From: Ruminococcus flavefaciens
Lineage (GTDB): Bacteria > Bacillota > Clostridia > Oscillospirales > Ruminococcaceae
NCBI GenBank assembly: GCA_002373775.1
Contig: DFJW01000025.1
Location: 1-64,000 of the forward strand
Direction of reading: 5' to 3'
DNA: 64,000 bases
Shown: positions 45,475 to 54,069 of the stretch, piece by piece
Layout: every line of letters begins with the position of its first letter
How positions within the stretch are numbered: position 1 is the stretch's first letter
The notes under the pieces: model-generated
Databases searched by the model: none
The model's input: the letters and a program-made list of their open reading frames with translations, nothing else
What the model was told of the DNA's origin: nothing
Translations under genes and position numbers: made by a program

Positions 45475-45504
45475 TCAGCAACATCGTCTCTTATTCATCA
45501 TCAT
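45475..45504 (-). CDS. Cysteine leader peptide upstream of cysK (MMMNKRRCC)
   Basis: A nine-codon ORF (ATG ATG ATG AAT AAG AGA CGA TGT TGC TGA) with a good ribosome binding site (GAGGTG, minus strand 45511-45516, 6-nt spacing). It lies inside the cysK leader. The two Cys codons and stop lie within a hairpin GATGTT-GCTG-AACATC. Ribosome stalling at the Cys codons under cysteine shortage could change leader folding and cysK expression. No U-tract terminator is seen, so the effect may be on translation or mRNA stability. Confidence 0.6.
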   Translation of the reverse strand: MMMNKRRCC

Positions 45505-45561
45505 GTCTGTCACCTCATAAAGTATTTTCTATATTTCCTATATGATTGGTATGATTATATT

Positions 45562-45590
45562 ATAGCAGATACTTTTACATTTGTCAATAC
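45562..45590 (-). promoter_or_regulatory. Consensus promoter for cysK
   Basis: Minus strand: TTGACA, 17-bp spacer, TATAAT with extended TG. It precedes the leader peptide by about 60 bp. Confidence 0.85.
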
Positions 45591-45629
45591 CTTTTTCGGA
45601 ATTTTTGACATTACTTATCACCATGCACA

Positions 45630-45672
45630 GAAAAAGTCCGCATAATGCCAGATAAACAGGCTTCTGCGGACT
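45630..45672 (-). terminator. Terminator after the GH25 gene
   Basis: An 8-bp outer stem AGTCCGCA/TGCGGACT with an inner GCC/GGC helix, then TTTTT on the minus strand. Confidence 0.85.
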
Positions 45673-45681
45673 CTGATCCGA

Positions 45682-46854
45682 TTATTCGGCAGCCGTGGAA
45701 GTTGTAGTTGCAGCGGTGGTGCTTTCGGGAGTGGTCACAGGAACGGATTCGTTCTGTGTGGTCGCGGGCTGAACCGGTGCATCCGGCTGACTATAGTCCT
45801 TGAACGCTATATTCAGATCGACTTCGCCTTCGATACCGGGGATGAAACCGTCTGAAGCATACTGCCAGATCTGGAAATCGTAGTAGTAGCTGGGCGCGTC
45901 ATTATACTCGGCAAGCCAGAAATCGTAATCTTTCAGCCTCGGAAGATCAAGCTTCATGAGGGCTGTATTCTTGTTCTGGTATATCATGGGAGTGTATCCG
46001 GCAGAGCGGACTCTTTCGCAGAATGCGATGCAGCAGTCTGCCAGTGCCTCAACGGTCACTGTATCGGTACGGGCGGAATCCCCGTATATGAGTTCCCAGT
46101 CAAAGACTACCGGATAAGTTATATCGTAAGGCTCTATAGCATCGATCACTGCGTCAGCTTCTTCGATAGCCTCATCGGTATTTGCCGCCTGCGAGAAGAA
46201 GTATACACCGACTTTCAGACCGGCAGCAGAAGCACCTTCGATATTCTCCCTGAAATTGGCATCCAGAGTGATATTTCCGCCGCCGTATGTACGGTAACCG
46301 ACGCGGACCATTACGAATTCGATACCTGCATCGCGGACCTGCTGCCAGTCGATACTGGTCTGATGCTCGGAAACGTCGATGCCGGCAATTGATGTGACCT
46401 CATTGCCTTCCTTATAGAAAGAATAGCCGTTTCTTGTGATGAGATTGTCAAGATCCAGGGTGCATGCCGGGACGTCTTCGAAGACCGGCATATATATCTC
46501 ACCGTATGTATCGTCGTGCATGAGTATCTTCTTGCCGCTGAGCTGATAGAATGACTCTTCCTTTTCGATAACGGCTCTTGTGCGAACCTGAGGCTCTTCC
46601 TGCTGTGCTGACTGAGTAGATGCCGGCACAGTTTTGCGGTCATCAAGCTGCGGCTCTATGAAATTCTGCCATGTGATGAAACAGCCGAGACCGAGGATAG
46701 CAAGCAGTTCAAATATGGCAAGCCCGGCGTAGGACTTGGACTTTTTCCTCTTGGGCTGTACTGCTTTCTTATCCGGCACAGCCGCATGACTGACTGGGGC
46801 TTCTGTTTCGGATTTTTCGTTTATTGTTCTTTCTTCGGTAGTTTTTACTGACAT
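45682..46854 (-). CDS. Membrane-anchored GH25 family muramidase
   Basis: A 390-residue protein. A cytoplasmic Lys-rich N-terminus (about residues 1-44) is followed by one TM helix (about 45-64), a linker, and a GH25 lysozyme domain (about 150-355). The catalytic Asp is in GIDVSEHQ and the acid pair in VVFDWELIY (near residue 250); YQNKNTALM and DFWLAEY are also typical. It would cleave peptidoglycan between MurNAc and GlcNAc. A short Thr/Pro tail ends the protein. Confidence 0.9.
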   Translation of the reverse strand: MSVKTTEERTINEKSETEAPVSHAAVPDKKAVQPKRKKSKSYAGLAIFELLAILGLGCFITWQNFIEPQLDDRKTVPASTQSAQQEEPQVRTRAVIEKEESFYQLSGKKILMHDDTYGEIYMPVFEDVPACTLDLDNLITRNGYSFYKEGNEVTSIAGIDVSEHQTSIDWQQVRDAGIEFVMVRVGYRTYGGGNITLDANFRENIEGASAAGLKVGVYFFSQAANTDEAIEEADAVIDAIEPYDITYPVVFDWELIYGDSARTDTVTVEALADCCIAFCERVRSAGYTPMIYQNKNTALMKLDLPRLKDYDFWLAEYNDAPSYYYDFQIWQYASDGFIPGIEGEVDLNIAFKDYSQPDAPVQPATTQNESVPVTTPESTTAATTTSTAAE

Positions 46855-46926
46855 TGTTACCTCCGGTAAAAATGGTTATTTCTTTATAGTTCTGTTCGGA
46901 CAGACAGCTTTCTGCCCGATAGATTA

Positions 46927-46955
46927 ATAATAACATATTTCAGCGGATTTGTAAA
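46927..46955 (-). promoter_or_regulatory. Promoter for the GH25 gene
   Basis: Minus strand: TTTACA, 17-bp spacer, TATTAT with extended TG. The 391-bp gap 46855-47245 holds this promoter, the pectate lyase promoter, a CTGTGC/GCACAG hairpin near 47053-47080 and nothing else I can identify. Confidence 0.65.
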
Positions 46956-47148
46956 CATGACCGGGGAAATATTTGCATTTTCTTAACAGGTAATTTGCGG
47001 AAGGCTTGCAATATCACATCAGTCTGTCATCTTACAGCTGCATTATAATAGCCTGTGCGGAAGATTATTCTGCACAGCTTTTCGTTGCATGATATTCTGT
47101 TGTCAAAGATTAAGCATTATAATTCATTAAAAAAGTACTATTATTCAT

Positions 47149-47177
47149 TGTTATAAAGCTGTGAATAATGTATAATA
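47149..47177 (+). promoter_or_regulatory. Promoter for the pectate lyase gene
   Basis: TTGTTA, 17-bp spacer, TATAAT. The leader contains a hairpin TTCCGCA/TGCGGAA at 47204-47222. Confidence 0.7.
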
Positions 47178-47245
47178 TAATCAAAGTATGATCGGAATAT
47201 TGTTCCGCATGAGGTGCGGAATTCATATCGAAAGGGGATCTTATC

Positions 47246-49777
47246 ATGAATAAAGGTATCAGACGCCTGACAGCGTTCATTGCAGGAGTGACAGTTCTTG
47301 TCTCAGGAGCACCGATCGGCATATCTTCGGACAGCAGAGTTGCAACAGTTGCAGAAGCGGCATCCGGCAAACTGCTTGCTTTCCCGGGAGCTGTGGGCGG
47401 AGGAAAATACGCTACCGGAGGACGCGGCGGAGAAGTATACCACGTCACTAATCTCAATGACAGCGGCGAAGGCTCATTCCGTGATGCGGTAAGCAAGTCC
47501 GGAAGAATAGTGGTTTTTGATGTCAGCGGAACTATCGAGCTGAAAAGCAATATCCTCTGCTCAAGCAATGTTACCATTGCCGGACAGACTGCTCCGGGAG
47601 GTTCAGGTATAACGCTGAAAAACTACAAAATGGGCATGAGCGGCGACAATATCATCTGCCGTTACATAAGTTCGCGTCCCGGTCCTTACGCTTCCACAAG
47701 TTCGGGAAATGACGCATGGGGCGGCGCAAAAGGTTCAGGCTCTATCATCGACCACTGCTCAATGGGCTGGACTACTGATGAACAGTGGGGACTTTACTCA
47801 AACAACGAGAATTACACCGTGCAGTACTCAGTGCTCGGACCTGCCGATTCGTGGGGCGGTCATAAGAAGGGACTTCACGGGTTCGGAATAATGCTGGGCA
47901 AAGGCAGTCTGTCATTCGACCATAACCTCATAATCCACAACGTATCTCGCAACTTCCGCGGAAAAGTTGTCGGCACAGCGACCGCCGACTTCACTAACAA
48001 TATAATCTACGACTGGGGTTACCAGACCACTTATGGTACTATAGGTCACCTCAACTATGTGAACAATACGCTCAAAGCCGGAAATTCAACTACCGGCGGC
48101 TATCACTGGATGTATGTTGACAGCACGACAAGTCCGCAGAATTTCAAGGTGTACTGCGCCGGAAATCAGCTCATCAACAAGGACGGCTCAATGCACTCTA
48201 TCACCTACGATAACTGGGCAGGAGTCACAGTCAAGGAGTCTATCGGCATAACAAAAGATGACCTTTACAGTGCGTCTGCATTCCAGATAAATCAGGACGG
48301 CGAGAACGTTTCGACAGTTCCCGGCAGTGAGAGCGCAGCTGCATCCTACGATCACGTTATAAGCTTTGCCGGCAACGGAATATCGCCGGACAAGAGGACT
48401 GCGATCGACCAGCAGTGTGCTTATGAGACCAAAAACGGAACAGGTTCGTGCTCGGGTACTTCTGAATATGATTCCACGGTGACTGACCTTGACAAATACA
48501 AGATACAGTGCGGAGTAAGCTATGTTTATCCTTCAGCAGTCACAAAGAAGGAGATAACCGACGCTGACAACGACGGCATGGCAGATGACTGGGAGCTTGC
48601 AAGAGGCCTTGATCCCAGCGATCCCACTGACTATAAAGGCGATTACTGCGGTCAGGGATACATGAACATCGAGTACTACATAAATGATCTAACTGTAAAT
48701 TCCTTCCCGGCAGGTGTGGTTGAACTTTCGCCTGAGAATTCCTTCCCGGCAGTCTCTGCTTTTGAGACTATCGAAGCTGAGAGCTATTCAGCAAATGAGA
48801 ATGTACGCACAGAGGACACAGCCGGAGGCGGTCAGAACATAGGCTATATAACCAACGGCAGCTGGACCATGTACCGCAAGCTGGATTTTGAGGACGGCGC
48901 AAAGACGTTCAATGCACGTCTGTCAGGAAATGCGGCAGTTATCGAAATCTATACGGATTCAATATCCACACCGCTGGCAAAGATCAACTTCCCCGGTACT
49001 ACCGGATTTTCAGACTATCAGGATTTTTCATTCAACATCCCGACAATAACCGGCACACACAATCTCTATCTGAAATTCACAGGCGGTGAAGGTTACCTTC
49101 TCAACGCCGACAGCTTCGTATTCGGCAAGGAAGCCATACCGCTCAGCGGAAAATATTTCAAGGACGTTCAGGTGACCGATCAGGCGAATCCACTGTCATG
49201 GAACATAGGCACGAACGCCAAGAGCGGTTCACTTATATTCGGCGACCGCGACTTTACGATAGCAGATCTGCTCTCAGACCTTGAAGGTGCTGAGATACTC
49301 ATGACATCCTGTGATGCCAAGGGAACTACCGGCGATACAGCTTATTTCACAGCCGGCACAGACATGATCCTGTACATCGCTCTGGATAACCGCGTGACAG
49401 CTGTTCCGGAATGGATGGCTGATTATGAGCAGATAAGAGGTGTACTGACTTCATCAAACAGTGTTACGTTCAACCTCTACAGAAAGACGCTGAAAGCAGG
49501 GGAGAAGGCAACTCTCGGAAGCAACGGACAGACCTACCAGTGTGTGAATTTCTTTGCGCTTGCAGTACCAGCTTCCATAGCACCCGAACTGCTCATCGGC
49601 GATATAAACAGCGACGATCAGGTAGGCGTAGCTGATCTGGTGCTGATAAACAAGCATCTCCTGCGTATTTCACCTCTGGCAGCCGAACAGTATGAGCGTG
49701 CCGATGTGAATGCAGATAAATTAGTTGACATCTTCGATATGGTAGAGCTGAGAAAGCTTGTAGCCAGAGCAACGTAA
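47246..49777 (+). CDS. Dockerin-bearing pectate lyase with CBM6-like module
   Basis: An 843-residue secreted, cellulosome-type enzyme. A signal peptide (cleavage near AEAAS) is followed by a right-handed beta-helix pectate lyase-like domain (about residues 42-420: FPGAVGGGKYATGGRGGEVYHVTNL, then SIIDHCSMGWTTDEQW). A short Ca-binding segment (DADNDGMADDWE, near 436) precedes a CBM6-like module (about 508-625: IEAESYS..., NADSFVF). An unassigned domain (about 630-775) leads to a C-terminal dockerin (about 780-843: LLIGDINSDDQVGVADLVLINKHLL, then ADVNADKLVDIFDMVELRKLV). It would cut pectin or related polysaccharide by beta-elimination. The dockerin differs from the X-dockerins and likely binds scaffoldin cohesins of the enzyme-binding class. 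Confidence 0.9.
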   Translation: MNKGIRRLTAFIAGVTVLVSGAPIGISSDSRVATVAEAASGKLLAFPGAVGGGKYATGGRGGEVYHVTNLNDSGEGSFRDAVSKSGRIVVFDVSGTIELKSNILCSSNVTIAGQTAPGGSGITLKNYKMGMSGDNIICRYISSRPGPYASTSSGNDAWGGAKGSGSIIDHCSMGWTTDEQWGLYSNNENYTVQYSVLGPADSWGGHKKGLHGFGIMLGKGSLSFDHNLIIHNVSRNFRGKVVGTATADFTNNIIYDWGYQTTYGTIGHLNYVNNTLKAGNSTTGGYHWMYVDSTTSPQNFKVYCAGNQLINKDGSMHSITYDNWAGVTVKESIGITKDDLYSASAFQINQDGENVSTVPGSESAAASYDHVISFAGNGISPDKRTAIDQQCAYETKNGTGSCSGTSEYDSTVTDLDKYKIQCGVSYVYPSAVTKKEITDADNDGMADDWELARGLDPSDPTDYKGDYCGQGYMNIEYYINDLTVNSFPAGVVELSPENSFPAVSAFETIEAESYSANENVRTEDTAGGGQNIGYITNGSWTMYRKLDFEDGAKTFNARLSGNAAVIEIYTDSISTPLAKINFPGTTGFSDYQDFSFNIPTITGTHNLYLKFTGGEGYLLNADSFVFGKEAIPLSGKYFKDVQVTDQANPLSWNIGTNAKSGSLIFGDRDFTIADLLSDLEGAEILMTSCDAKGTTGDTAYFTAGTDMILYIALDNRVTAVPEWMADYEQIRGVLTSSNSVTFNLYRKTLKAGEKATLGSNGQTYQCVNFFALAVPASIAPELLIGDINSDDQVGVADLVLINKHLLRISPLAAEQYERADVNADKLVDIFDMVELRKLVARAT

Positions 49778-49786
49778 ACAAACTGA

Positions 49787-49829
49787 TAACACAGGTGCAG
49801 CATTCTGCACTTTCGCTGCACCTGTGTTA
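49787..49829 (+). terminator. Long hairpin after the pectate lyase gene
   Basis: A 15-bp perfect stem with a 13-nt loop 10 bp after the stop. It has no U-tract, so termination strength is uncertain. Confidence 0.6.
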
Positions 49830-49920
49830 TGTATATCCGGTCATCCGGACAATGTAAGGGACAAATCAGGGATCGAGTCGCACTGTTTATGGGTTACAGG
49901 GCGGCTTTGTTCTTTACCGG

Positions 49921-49974
49921 CAAAAAAATGCGGTATCGCCGTGCTGCTCATCAGAAGCAAAACGGTGATACCGC
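49921..49974 (-). terminator. Terminator of the SCIFF operon
   Basis: A 13-pair stem GCGGTATCACCGT/ACGGCGATACCGC followed by seven T on the minus strand. Confidence 0.88.
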
Positions 49975-49981
49975 GTTATCA

Positions 49982-51352
49982 TTATTGTTCCTGTTCGCCG
50001 AAAATGCGTACAGCTTTTATCATTATCGCACATTCAAGGCGCTTCTTTTCCAGCTGACATGAGATCTTGTGAGCTGTACGTATATCGCCCATGTACTGAT
50101 AATTGTTGGCATTACATCCGCCGCTGCAATAGAACTTAGCCCAGCATTTGCGGCAGTCAGGCTTGGTGTAGATATGAGCCTTTGAGAAATCAGCCTTCAT
50201 ATCCATATTGAACGTACCTTCGTCGATGTTGCCCATTTTGTATTCATCCTTGCCTACGAACTGATGACATGGATAGATGTCGCCGTCGGGAGTGATAGCG
50301 ACATAATCGTTGCCGCATCCGCATCCTCTGAGGCGCTTGATAGCGCAGGGGCCCTGGTCGAGGTCGAGCATGAAGTGGAAGAAGTTGAACTTCTTTCCGG
50401 CTTTCTCGTTGTCGAGTATGCGCTGAGCAAGTCTCTCGTATTCCTTGAATACAGCGGGAAGCTCCTTTTCGGTCAGTGCATATTCATCCGAATCGCCGAC
50501 AACAGGCTCAATGGAGATCTGGTCGAAACCGGCATCATACAGTGAGAAAACGTCATCGGAGAAGTCGAGGTTCTTCTTGGTGAATGTACCGCGGACGTAG
50601 TACTCTTTATCGCCGCGTCCTGCAACGAGCTGCTTGTACTTGGGAAGGATGATATCGTAGCATCCCTGTCCGTTGGGAAATACGCGGAAGAAGTCATTGG
50701 TCTCTTTTCTGCCGTCAATGGAGAGTACAACGTTGGACATCTCGCGGTTGATGAAATCTATCTTCTCATCGTCGAGCAGCAGACCGTTCGTAGTGATAGT
50801 GAAGCGGAACTTCTTATTGAATTCGCCTTCGCGTGAACGAGCGTACTCAACTATCTTCTTTACCACATCGAAGTTCATAAGGGGTTCGCCGCCGAAGAAG
50901 TCCAGTTCAAGAGTGGGACGGTCTCCGGAGTTTTCCAGCAGGAAGTCTATTGCATGCTTGCCAGTCTCAAGGGACATGAGCTTGCGTCCCTTGCCGAAAT
51001 CGCCGGTAGAAGCAAAGCAGTACTTGCATCTGAGCTGGCAGTCATGAGCGATATTAAGGCACATAGCCTTTACCGGTGACATAACTGAGCAGTCTGCATA
51101 CTGCTCATAATCGTCCTCGGAGAAAAGTATCTTGTCATTGTAAAGCTCTACTATTTCCTGATAGCAGTCTTCGATATCCTCTTTTGAGTAAGAGCGTGAA
51201 AGCTTTTCGATGACCTTTGCAGGACATTTCTCCTCGAAAGGAGGCTCAACGTTGTCGAGAAGGTCATATGTGAGTTCGTCCACGATATGAACGCCGCCGC
51301 TGTTGACGTCCAGGACTATATTGAAGCCGTTAAGCTTGTATTTATGTATCAT
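49982..51352 (-). CDS. scfB: SCIFF peptide maturase, radical SAM/SPASM enzyme
   Basis: A 456-residue radical SAM protein. The cluster motif is CQLRCKYC (near residue 103), and SPASM-type Cys clusters are in the C-terminal third (CGCGNDY, CHQF, CRKCWAKFYCSGGC). The N-terminus MIHKYKLNGFNIVLDVNSG is typical of SCIFF maturases, which form thioether cross-links in the Cys-rich partner. ATG 51352 fits the family start; the ATG at 51364 would add four residues. The substrate gene lies just upstream. Confidence 0.94.
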   Translation of the reverse strand: MIHKYKLNGFNIVLDVNSGGVHIVDELTYDLLDNVEPPFEEKCPAKVIEKLSRSYSKEDIEDCYQEIVELYNDKILFSEDDYEQYADCSVMSPVKAMCLNIAHDCQLRCKYCFASTGDFGKGRKLMSLETGKHAIDFLLENSGDRPTLELDFFGGEPLMNFDVVKKIVEYARSREGEFNKKFRFTITTNGLLLDDEKIDFINREMSNVVLSIDGRKETNDFFRVFPNGQGCYDIILPKYKQLVAGRGDKEYYVRGTFTKKNLDFSDDVFSLYDAGFDQISIEPVVGDSDEYALTEKELPAVFKEYERLAQRILDNEKAGKKFNFFHFMLDLDQGPCAIKRLRGCGCGNDYVAITPDGDIYPCHQFVGKDEYKMGNIDEGTFNMDMKADFSKAHIYTKPDCRKCWAKFYCSGGCNANNYQYMGDIRTAHKISCQLEKKRLECAIMIKAVRIFGEQEQ

Positions 51353-51373
51353 ATTTAACACCATACCCTAAAT

Positions 51374-51403
51374 GAAAAAATAGAGGCAGCTTAACACTGC
51401 CTC
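51374..51403 (-). terminator. Attenuating terminator between SCIFF and its maturase
   Basis: A 7-bp stem GAGGCAG/CTGCCTC with a 7-nt loop and TATTTTTT on the minus strand. It should give more peptide mRNA than maturase mRNA. Confidence 0.82.
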
Positions 51404-51477
51404 TTACGATCAAAACCGGGAGACCTGATCTGTGCATCCCGCACAAACAACTCCCAAAGGAACGCATTGTGCGCTGT

Positions 51478-51615
51478 TTATCTCTCGCACTTCTGGTTAG
51501 CTACTGTGCAAGATGTCTTGCAAGCAGACTGACATGAAGCCTGGCACTTACCGCAGCCGCCCTTCTGAGCAGACTTCTTGAGGTTTGCCTTATTGATTGT
51601 CTGGATGTGCTTCAT
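51478..51615 (-). CDS. scfA: SCIFF ribosomally made peptide precursor
   Basis: A 45-residue peptide with exactly six Cys (residues 21, 24, 28, 32, 36 and 43), matching the name Six Cysteines In Forty-Five. It begins MKHIQTINKANLKKSAQKGG, the leader, and the Cys-rich core follows. AGGAGGG precedes the ATG. The neighbouring radical SAM enzyme is expected to install Cys-to-Thr or similar thioether links. The biological role of SCIFF is not established. Confidence 0.95.
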   Translation of the reverse strand: MKHIQTINKANLKKSAQKGGCGKCQASCQSACKTSCTVANQKCER

Positions 51616-51813
51616 AATTATTTCCCTCCTGTTGAAAAATAGGTACAAAAGTCCTGTTACTTTGAGTTAATTATAGCATAAAACGTCGGATTTTTCAATA
51701 GTTTTTTCTACAAAAGAGAAGTTTGTAGAATTTTAACAGTTTTGATAGTTGAATCATCAGTTTTTTATATGTCGGCGGCTTCCATATAACGTGTACATAA
51801 AGAAGGAGCTGGT

Positions 51814-53745
51814 TTACTGTTCTTCGTCCAGTTCGATGAGTTTTTCGAAGTCATCATCCATCTGCTGCTTGAGCTGCTCGATCTCGGAGCATTTCTGCGA
51901 CATGAGCACATGGTCGCTGTAGACTTCTTCTGAGGCTATCTCTTCAGTCAGCGCCTCTATTTTGGCTTGCAGCTCATCTATCTCCTTTTCAAGACGACGC
52001 ATCTCGTTCTTCCTTGCCGCATCAGCACTGCGCTGCTGTTTGCTGCGGTAAGCTTTGGCGGATTTGTCCTTCGCAGCTTCCGCTGCCTTGGCGAATTTCT
52101 CAGCTTCTGCTATACGCTTCTGCTCGGCCTGTTCTTCGCGGATTACTTCGGTGTATTTCTCGAAGCCGTAATTATGCTCGCGGTAGCCGCCGTCTGTTAG
52201 TTCGATGAGCCTGTCAGCTATCCTGCTCAGGAGATAACGGTCATGGGAGACGAAAATGACAGTGCCCGTGTATTCGCTGAGCGCTTCCTCAATGGCTTCT
52301 TTCGAACTGAGATCAAGGTGGTTGGTAGGCTCGTCGAGGATGAGGACGTTTCCGTGTTCCTGCATCATGATAGCGAAACAGAGTTTAGCGCGTTCACCGC
52401 CGCTTATGACGCCGGTCTCTTTGAAAACGTTCTCGCCTATGAGCCTTACCTGAGCAAGCAGACTGCGGACTTCAAGCTCAGACATGGAAGGATAGCGGCT
52501 GTGGAGTTCTTCCATTACCGTCAGTTCCTTGTTGAGATTGGTGCTTTCCTGTTCAAAGTATGATATCTTGATATTGCTGTTCCAGCGGACGAGTCCCTTA
52601 TGCGGCAGCTGTTCCTGAATTATGCGCAGGAGTGTGGATTTGCCTATGCCGTTATCGCCGATGATGCCGACTTTCTCACCTCTGCGGACCTCAAAGCTGA
52701 TGTCATCCACAAGCGTTTTCCGCTGTTCGCCTGAACCTACTGAGATATCCACTCCCTTTACACGCAGTACATCCAGCGGAGGTTCGACAGCGTAGGTGAA
52801 ACGTATCTTGGCAGATCTTGTATCATGTACGGGACGCTCGACGCGCTCGATCTTTTCCAGCTGTTTACGGCGGCTCTGTGCCATTTTTGTAGTTGAAGCA
52901 CGGACCAGATTCTTAGCGACATAGTCTTCCATTTTGGCTATCTGTTTCTGCTGCTGTTCATATTCGCGTTCACGGCGGATATCGTTTTCCTCACGCTGAC
53001 GTATGAACGCGGAGTAGTTTCCGCGGTAGCGTGTGAGAGAACCGCGCTCGATCTCACATATGGACGTACAGAGCCTGTCCAGGAAATAACGGTCGTGGGA
53101 TACCACAAGTATAGCGCCGCGGTAATTGCGGAGATAGTCTTCGAGCCACATTATGGTCTTGAAGTCGAGGTGGTTTGTCGGCTCGTCGAGGATGAGCAGA
53201 TTCGGTTCTTCGAGGAGCAGGCGTGAGATGCAGAGACGAGTCTTCTCGCCGCCGCTGAATCCGGAAACAGTGCGTTCCAGTTCAGCTTCAGAAAATCCCA
53301 TACCGTTTAGTACCATGCGTATCTTAACGTCGGTATTGTAGCCGTCATTTGCTTCGATCCATGATGAGAGCTGCTGGTATTCGTCAGCGGAGGCATCGCT
53401 GCCGTTTTCTATTTCCTTCTCGATCTCGCGGAGACGTTCGATGGCACTGTGGATAGGCGCGAAGACACTGCGCATCTCTTCTATCACCGTGTTCTCGGAA
53501 TTGAGTCCGCCCATCTGTTCAAGGTAGCCTATAGTAGTCTTCTGAGCAAGGGAGATGATACCGTCTTTTTCAGTAGCCCTGTCAGGTTCGACTGAGCCGG
53601 TGAGTATCTTCAGCAGGGTGGACTTACCGCAGCCGTTGTTGCCCACGAGACCTATCTTGTCACTTTCATCAATAGTCAGGCTGACATTGTTGAGTACAAG
53701 GTTCCCGTTGTAGTATTTGGTTATATTATTCAAGCTTGCAAGCAT
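51814..53745 (-). CDS. ABC-F family ATPase
   Basis: A 643-residue soluble protein with two ABC domains: Walker A GLVGNNGCGKST and GIIGDNGIGKST, signatures SGGEKTRL and SGGERAKL. It has the ABC-F interdomain linker and a C-terminal coiled coil (EKEIDELQAKIEALTEEIAS). There is no membrane domain. ABC-F proteins act on the ribosome E-site, as translation factors or antibiotic protection factors. The start at 53745 (MLASLNNITKYYNGN) follows AAGGAAG. It has its own promoter, separate from the adjacent peptide gene. Confidence 0.93.
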   Translation of the reverse strand: MLASLNNITKYYNGNLVLNNVSLTIDESDKIGLVGNNGCGKSTLLKILTGSVEPDRATEKDGIISLAQKTTIGYLEQMGGLNSENTVIEEMRSVFAPIHSAIERLREIEKEIENGSDASADEYQQLSSWIEANDGYNTDVKIRMVLNGMGFSEAELERTVSGFSGGEKTRLCISRLLLEEPNLLILDEPTNHLDFKTIMWLEDYLRNYRGAILVVSHDRYFLDRLCTSICEIERGSLTRYRGNYSAFIRQREENDIRREREYEQQQKQIAKMEDYVAKNLVRASTTKMAQSRRKQLEKIERVERPVHDTRSAKIRFTYAVEPPLDVLRVKGVDISVGSGEQRKTLVDDISFEVRRGEKVGIIGDNGIGKSTLLRIIQEQLPHKGLVRWNSNIKISYFEQESTNLNKELTVMEELHSRYPSMSELEVRSLLAQVRLIGENVFKETGVISGGERAKLCFAIMMQEHGNVLILDEPTNHLDLSSKEAIEEALSEYTGTVIFVSHDRYLLSRIADRLIELTDGGYREHNYGFEKYTEVIREEQAEQKRIAEAEKFAKAAEAAKDKSAKAYRSKQQRSADAARKNEMRRLEKEIDELQAKIEALTEEIASEEVYSDHVLMSQKCSEIEQLKQQMDDDFEKLIELDEEQ

Positions 53746-53776
53746 ATTATCTTCCTTTGGCATTTTGATAATATCT

Positions 53777-53805
53777 ATAATACCACAAATCTCTGTAATA
53801 ATCAA
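53777..53805 (-). promoter_or_regulatory. Promoter for the ABC-F gene
   Basis: Minus strand: TTGATT, 17-bp spacer, TATTAT with extended TG. Confidence 0.65.
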
Positions 53806-53821
53806 GTCCGCAGAGGCACAT

Positions 53822-53864
53822 ATAAAACTAAAATGCACCTCTGACCGAATGTCAGAAGTGCATT
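53822..53864 (-). terminator. Terminator of the 15-residue peptide transcript
   Basis: A 14-pair stem (one G-U) with a 5-nt loop, then TTTAGTTTTA on the minus strand. It isolates the peptide gene from the ABC-F gene. Confidence 0.88.
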
Positions 53865-53912
53865 ACTGTGGGGGTGGGATGTTACGAGTATCATTAAATG
53901 TAAGTTGTGATC

Positions 53913-53960
53913 TTACTGGAAAAGCCACCAGAGCCAGTCAATGAGAATCATTTTTTGCAT
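53913..53960 (-). CDS. Putative 15-residue Trp-rich signalling peptide
   Basis: The ORF encodes MQKMILIDWLWWLFQ. The evidence for translation is a perfect AGGAGGT (53970-53976) 9 nt before the ATG, inside a short transcript with its own promoter and terminator and no other credible ORF. It lies directly behind an AgrC/AgrA-like pair, and the promoter carries a LytTR-type direct repeat, so the peptide gene is a likely target of that system. The sequence is hydrophobic with three Trp (WLWW), one Lys and one Asp, and has no recognisable leader or AgrD-like processing site. It might be a pheromone, a membrane-active peptide, or the marker ORF of a regulatory RNA. I know no described family for it. 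Confidence 0.6.
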   Translation of the reverse strand: MQKMILIDWLWWLFQ

Positions 53961-53994
53961 TGCTGTCTTACCTCCTGTCTGAACTTTCAAGTAT

Positions 53995-54023
53995 ATTATA
54001 TAATACTGATACTGAATTTTCAA
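53995..54023 (-). promoter_or_regulatory. Promoter of the peptide gene
   Basis: Minus strand: TTGAAA (54018-54023), 17-bp spacer, TATAAT (53995-54000). It predicts an mRNA of about 160 nt. Confidence 0.8.
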
Positions 54024-54030
54024 TACATTT

Positions 54031-54065
54031 CCGGTGAACGGTATACATATGCCGGTGAACGGTAT
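54031..54065 (-). promoter_or_regulatory. LytTR-type direct-repeat operator
   Basis: Two perfect 14-bp direct repeats, ATACCGTTCACCGG on the minus strand (54031-54044 and 54052-54065), repeat every 21 bp. The inner 9-mers ACCGTTCAC are separated by 12 bp, as in AgrA/LytTR sites. The pair ends about 8 bp upstream of the -35 box. Confidence 0.75.
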
Positions 54066-54069
54066 CTGT

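Noticed and set aside
53825-53904. Second small ORF downstream of the Trp-rich peptide
   Set aside because: The ATG in this stretch has no ribosome binding site and its frame runs through the terminator hairpin.
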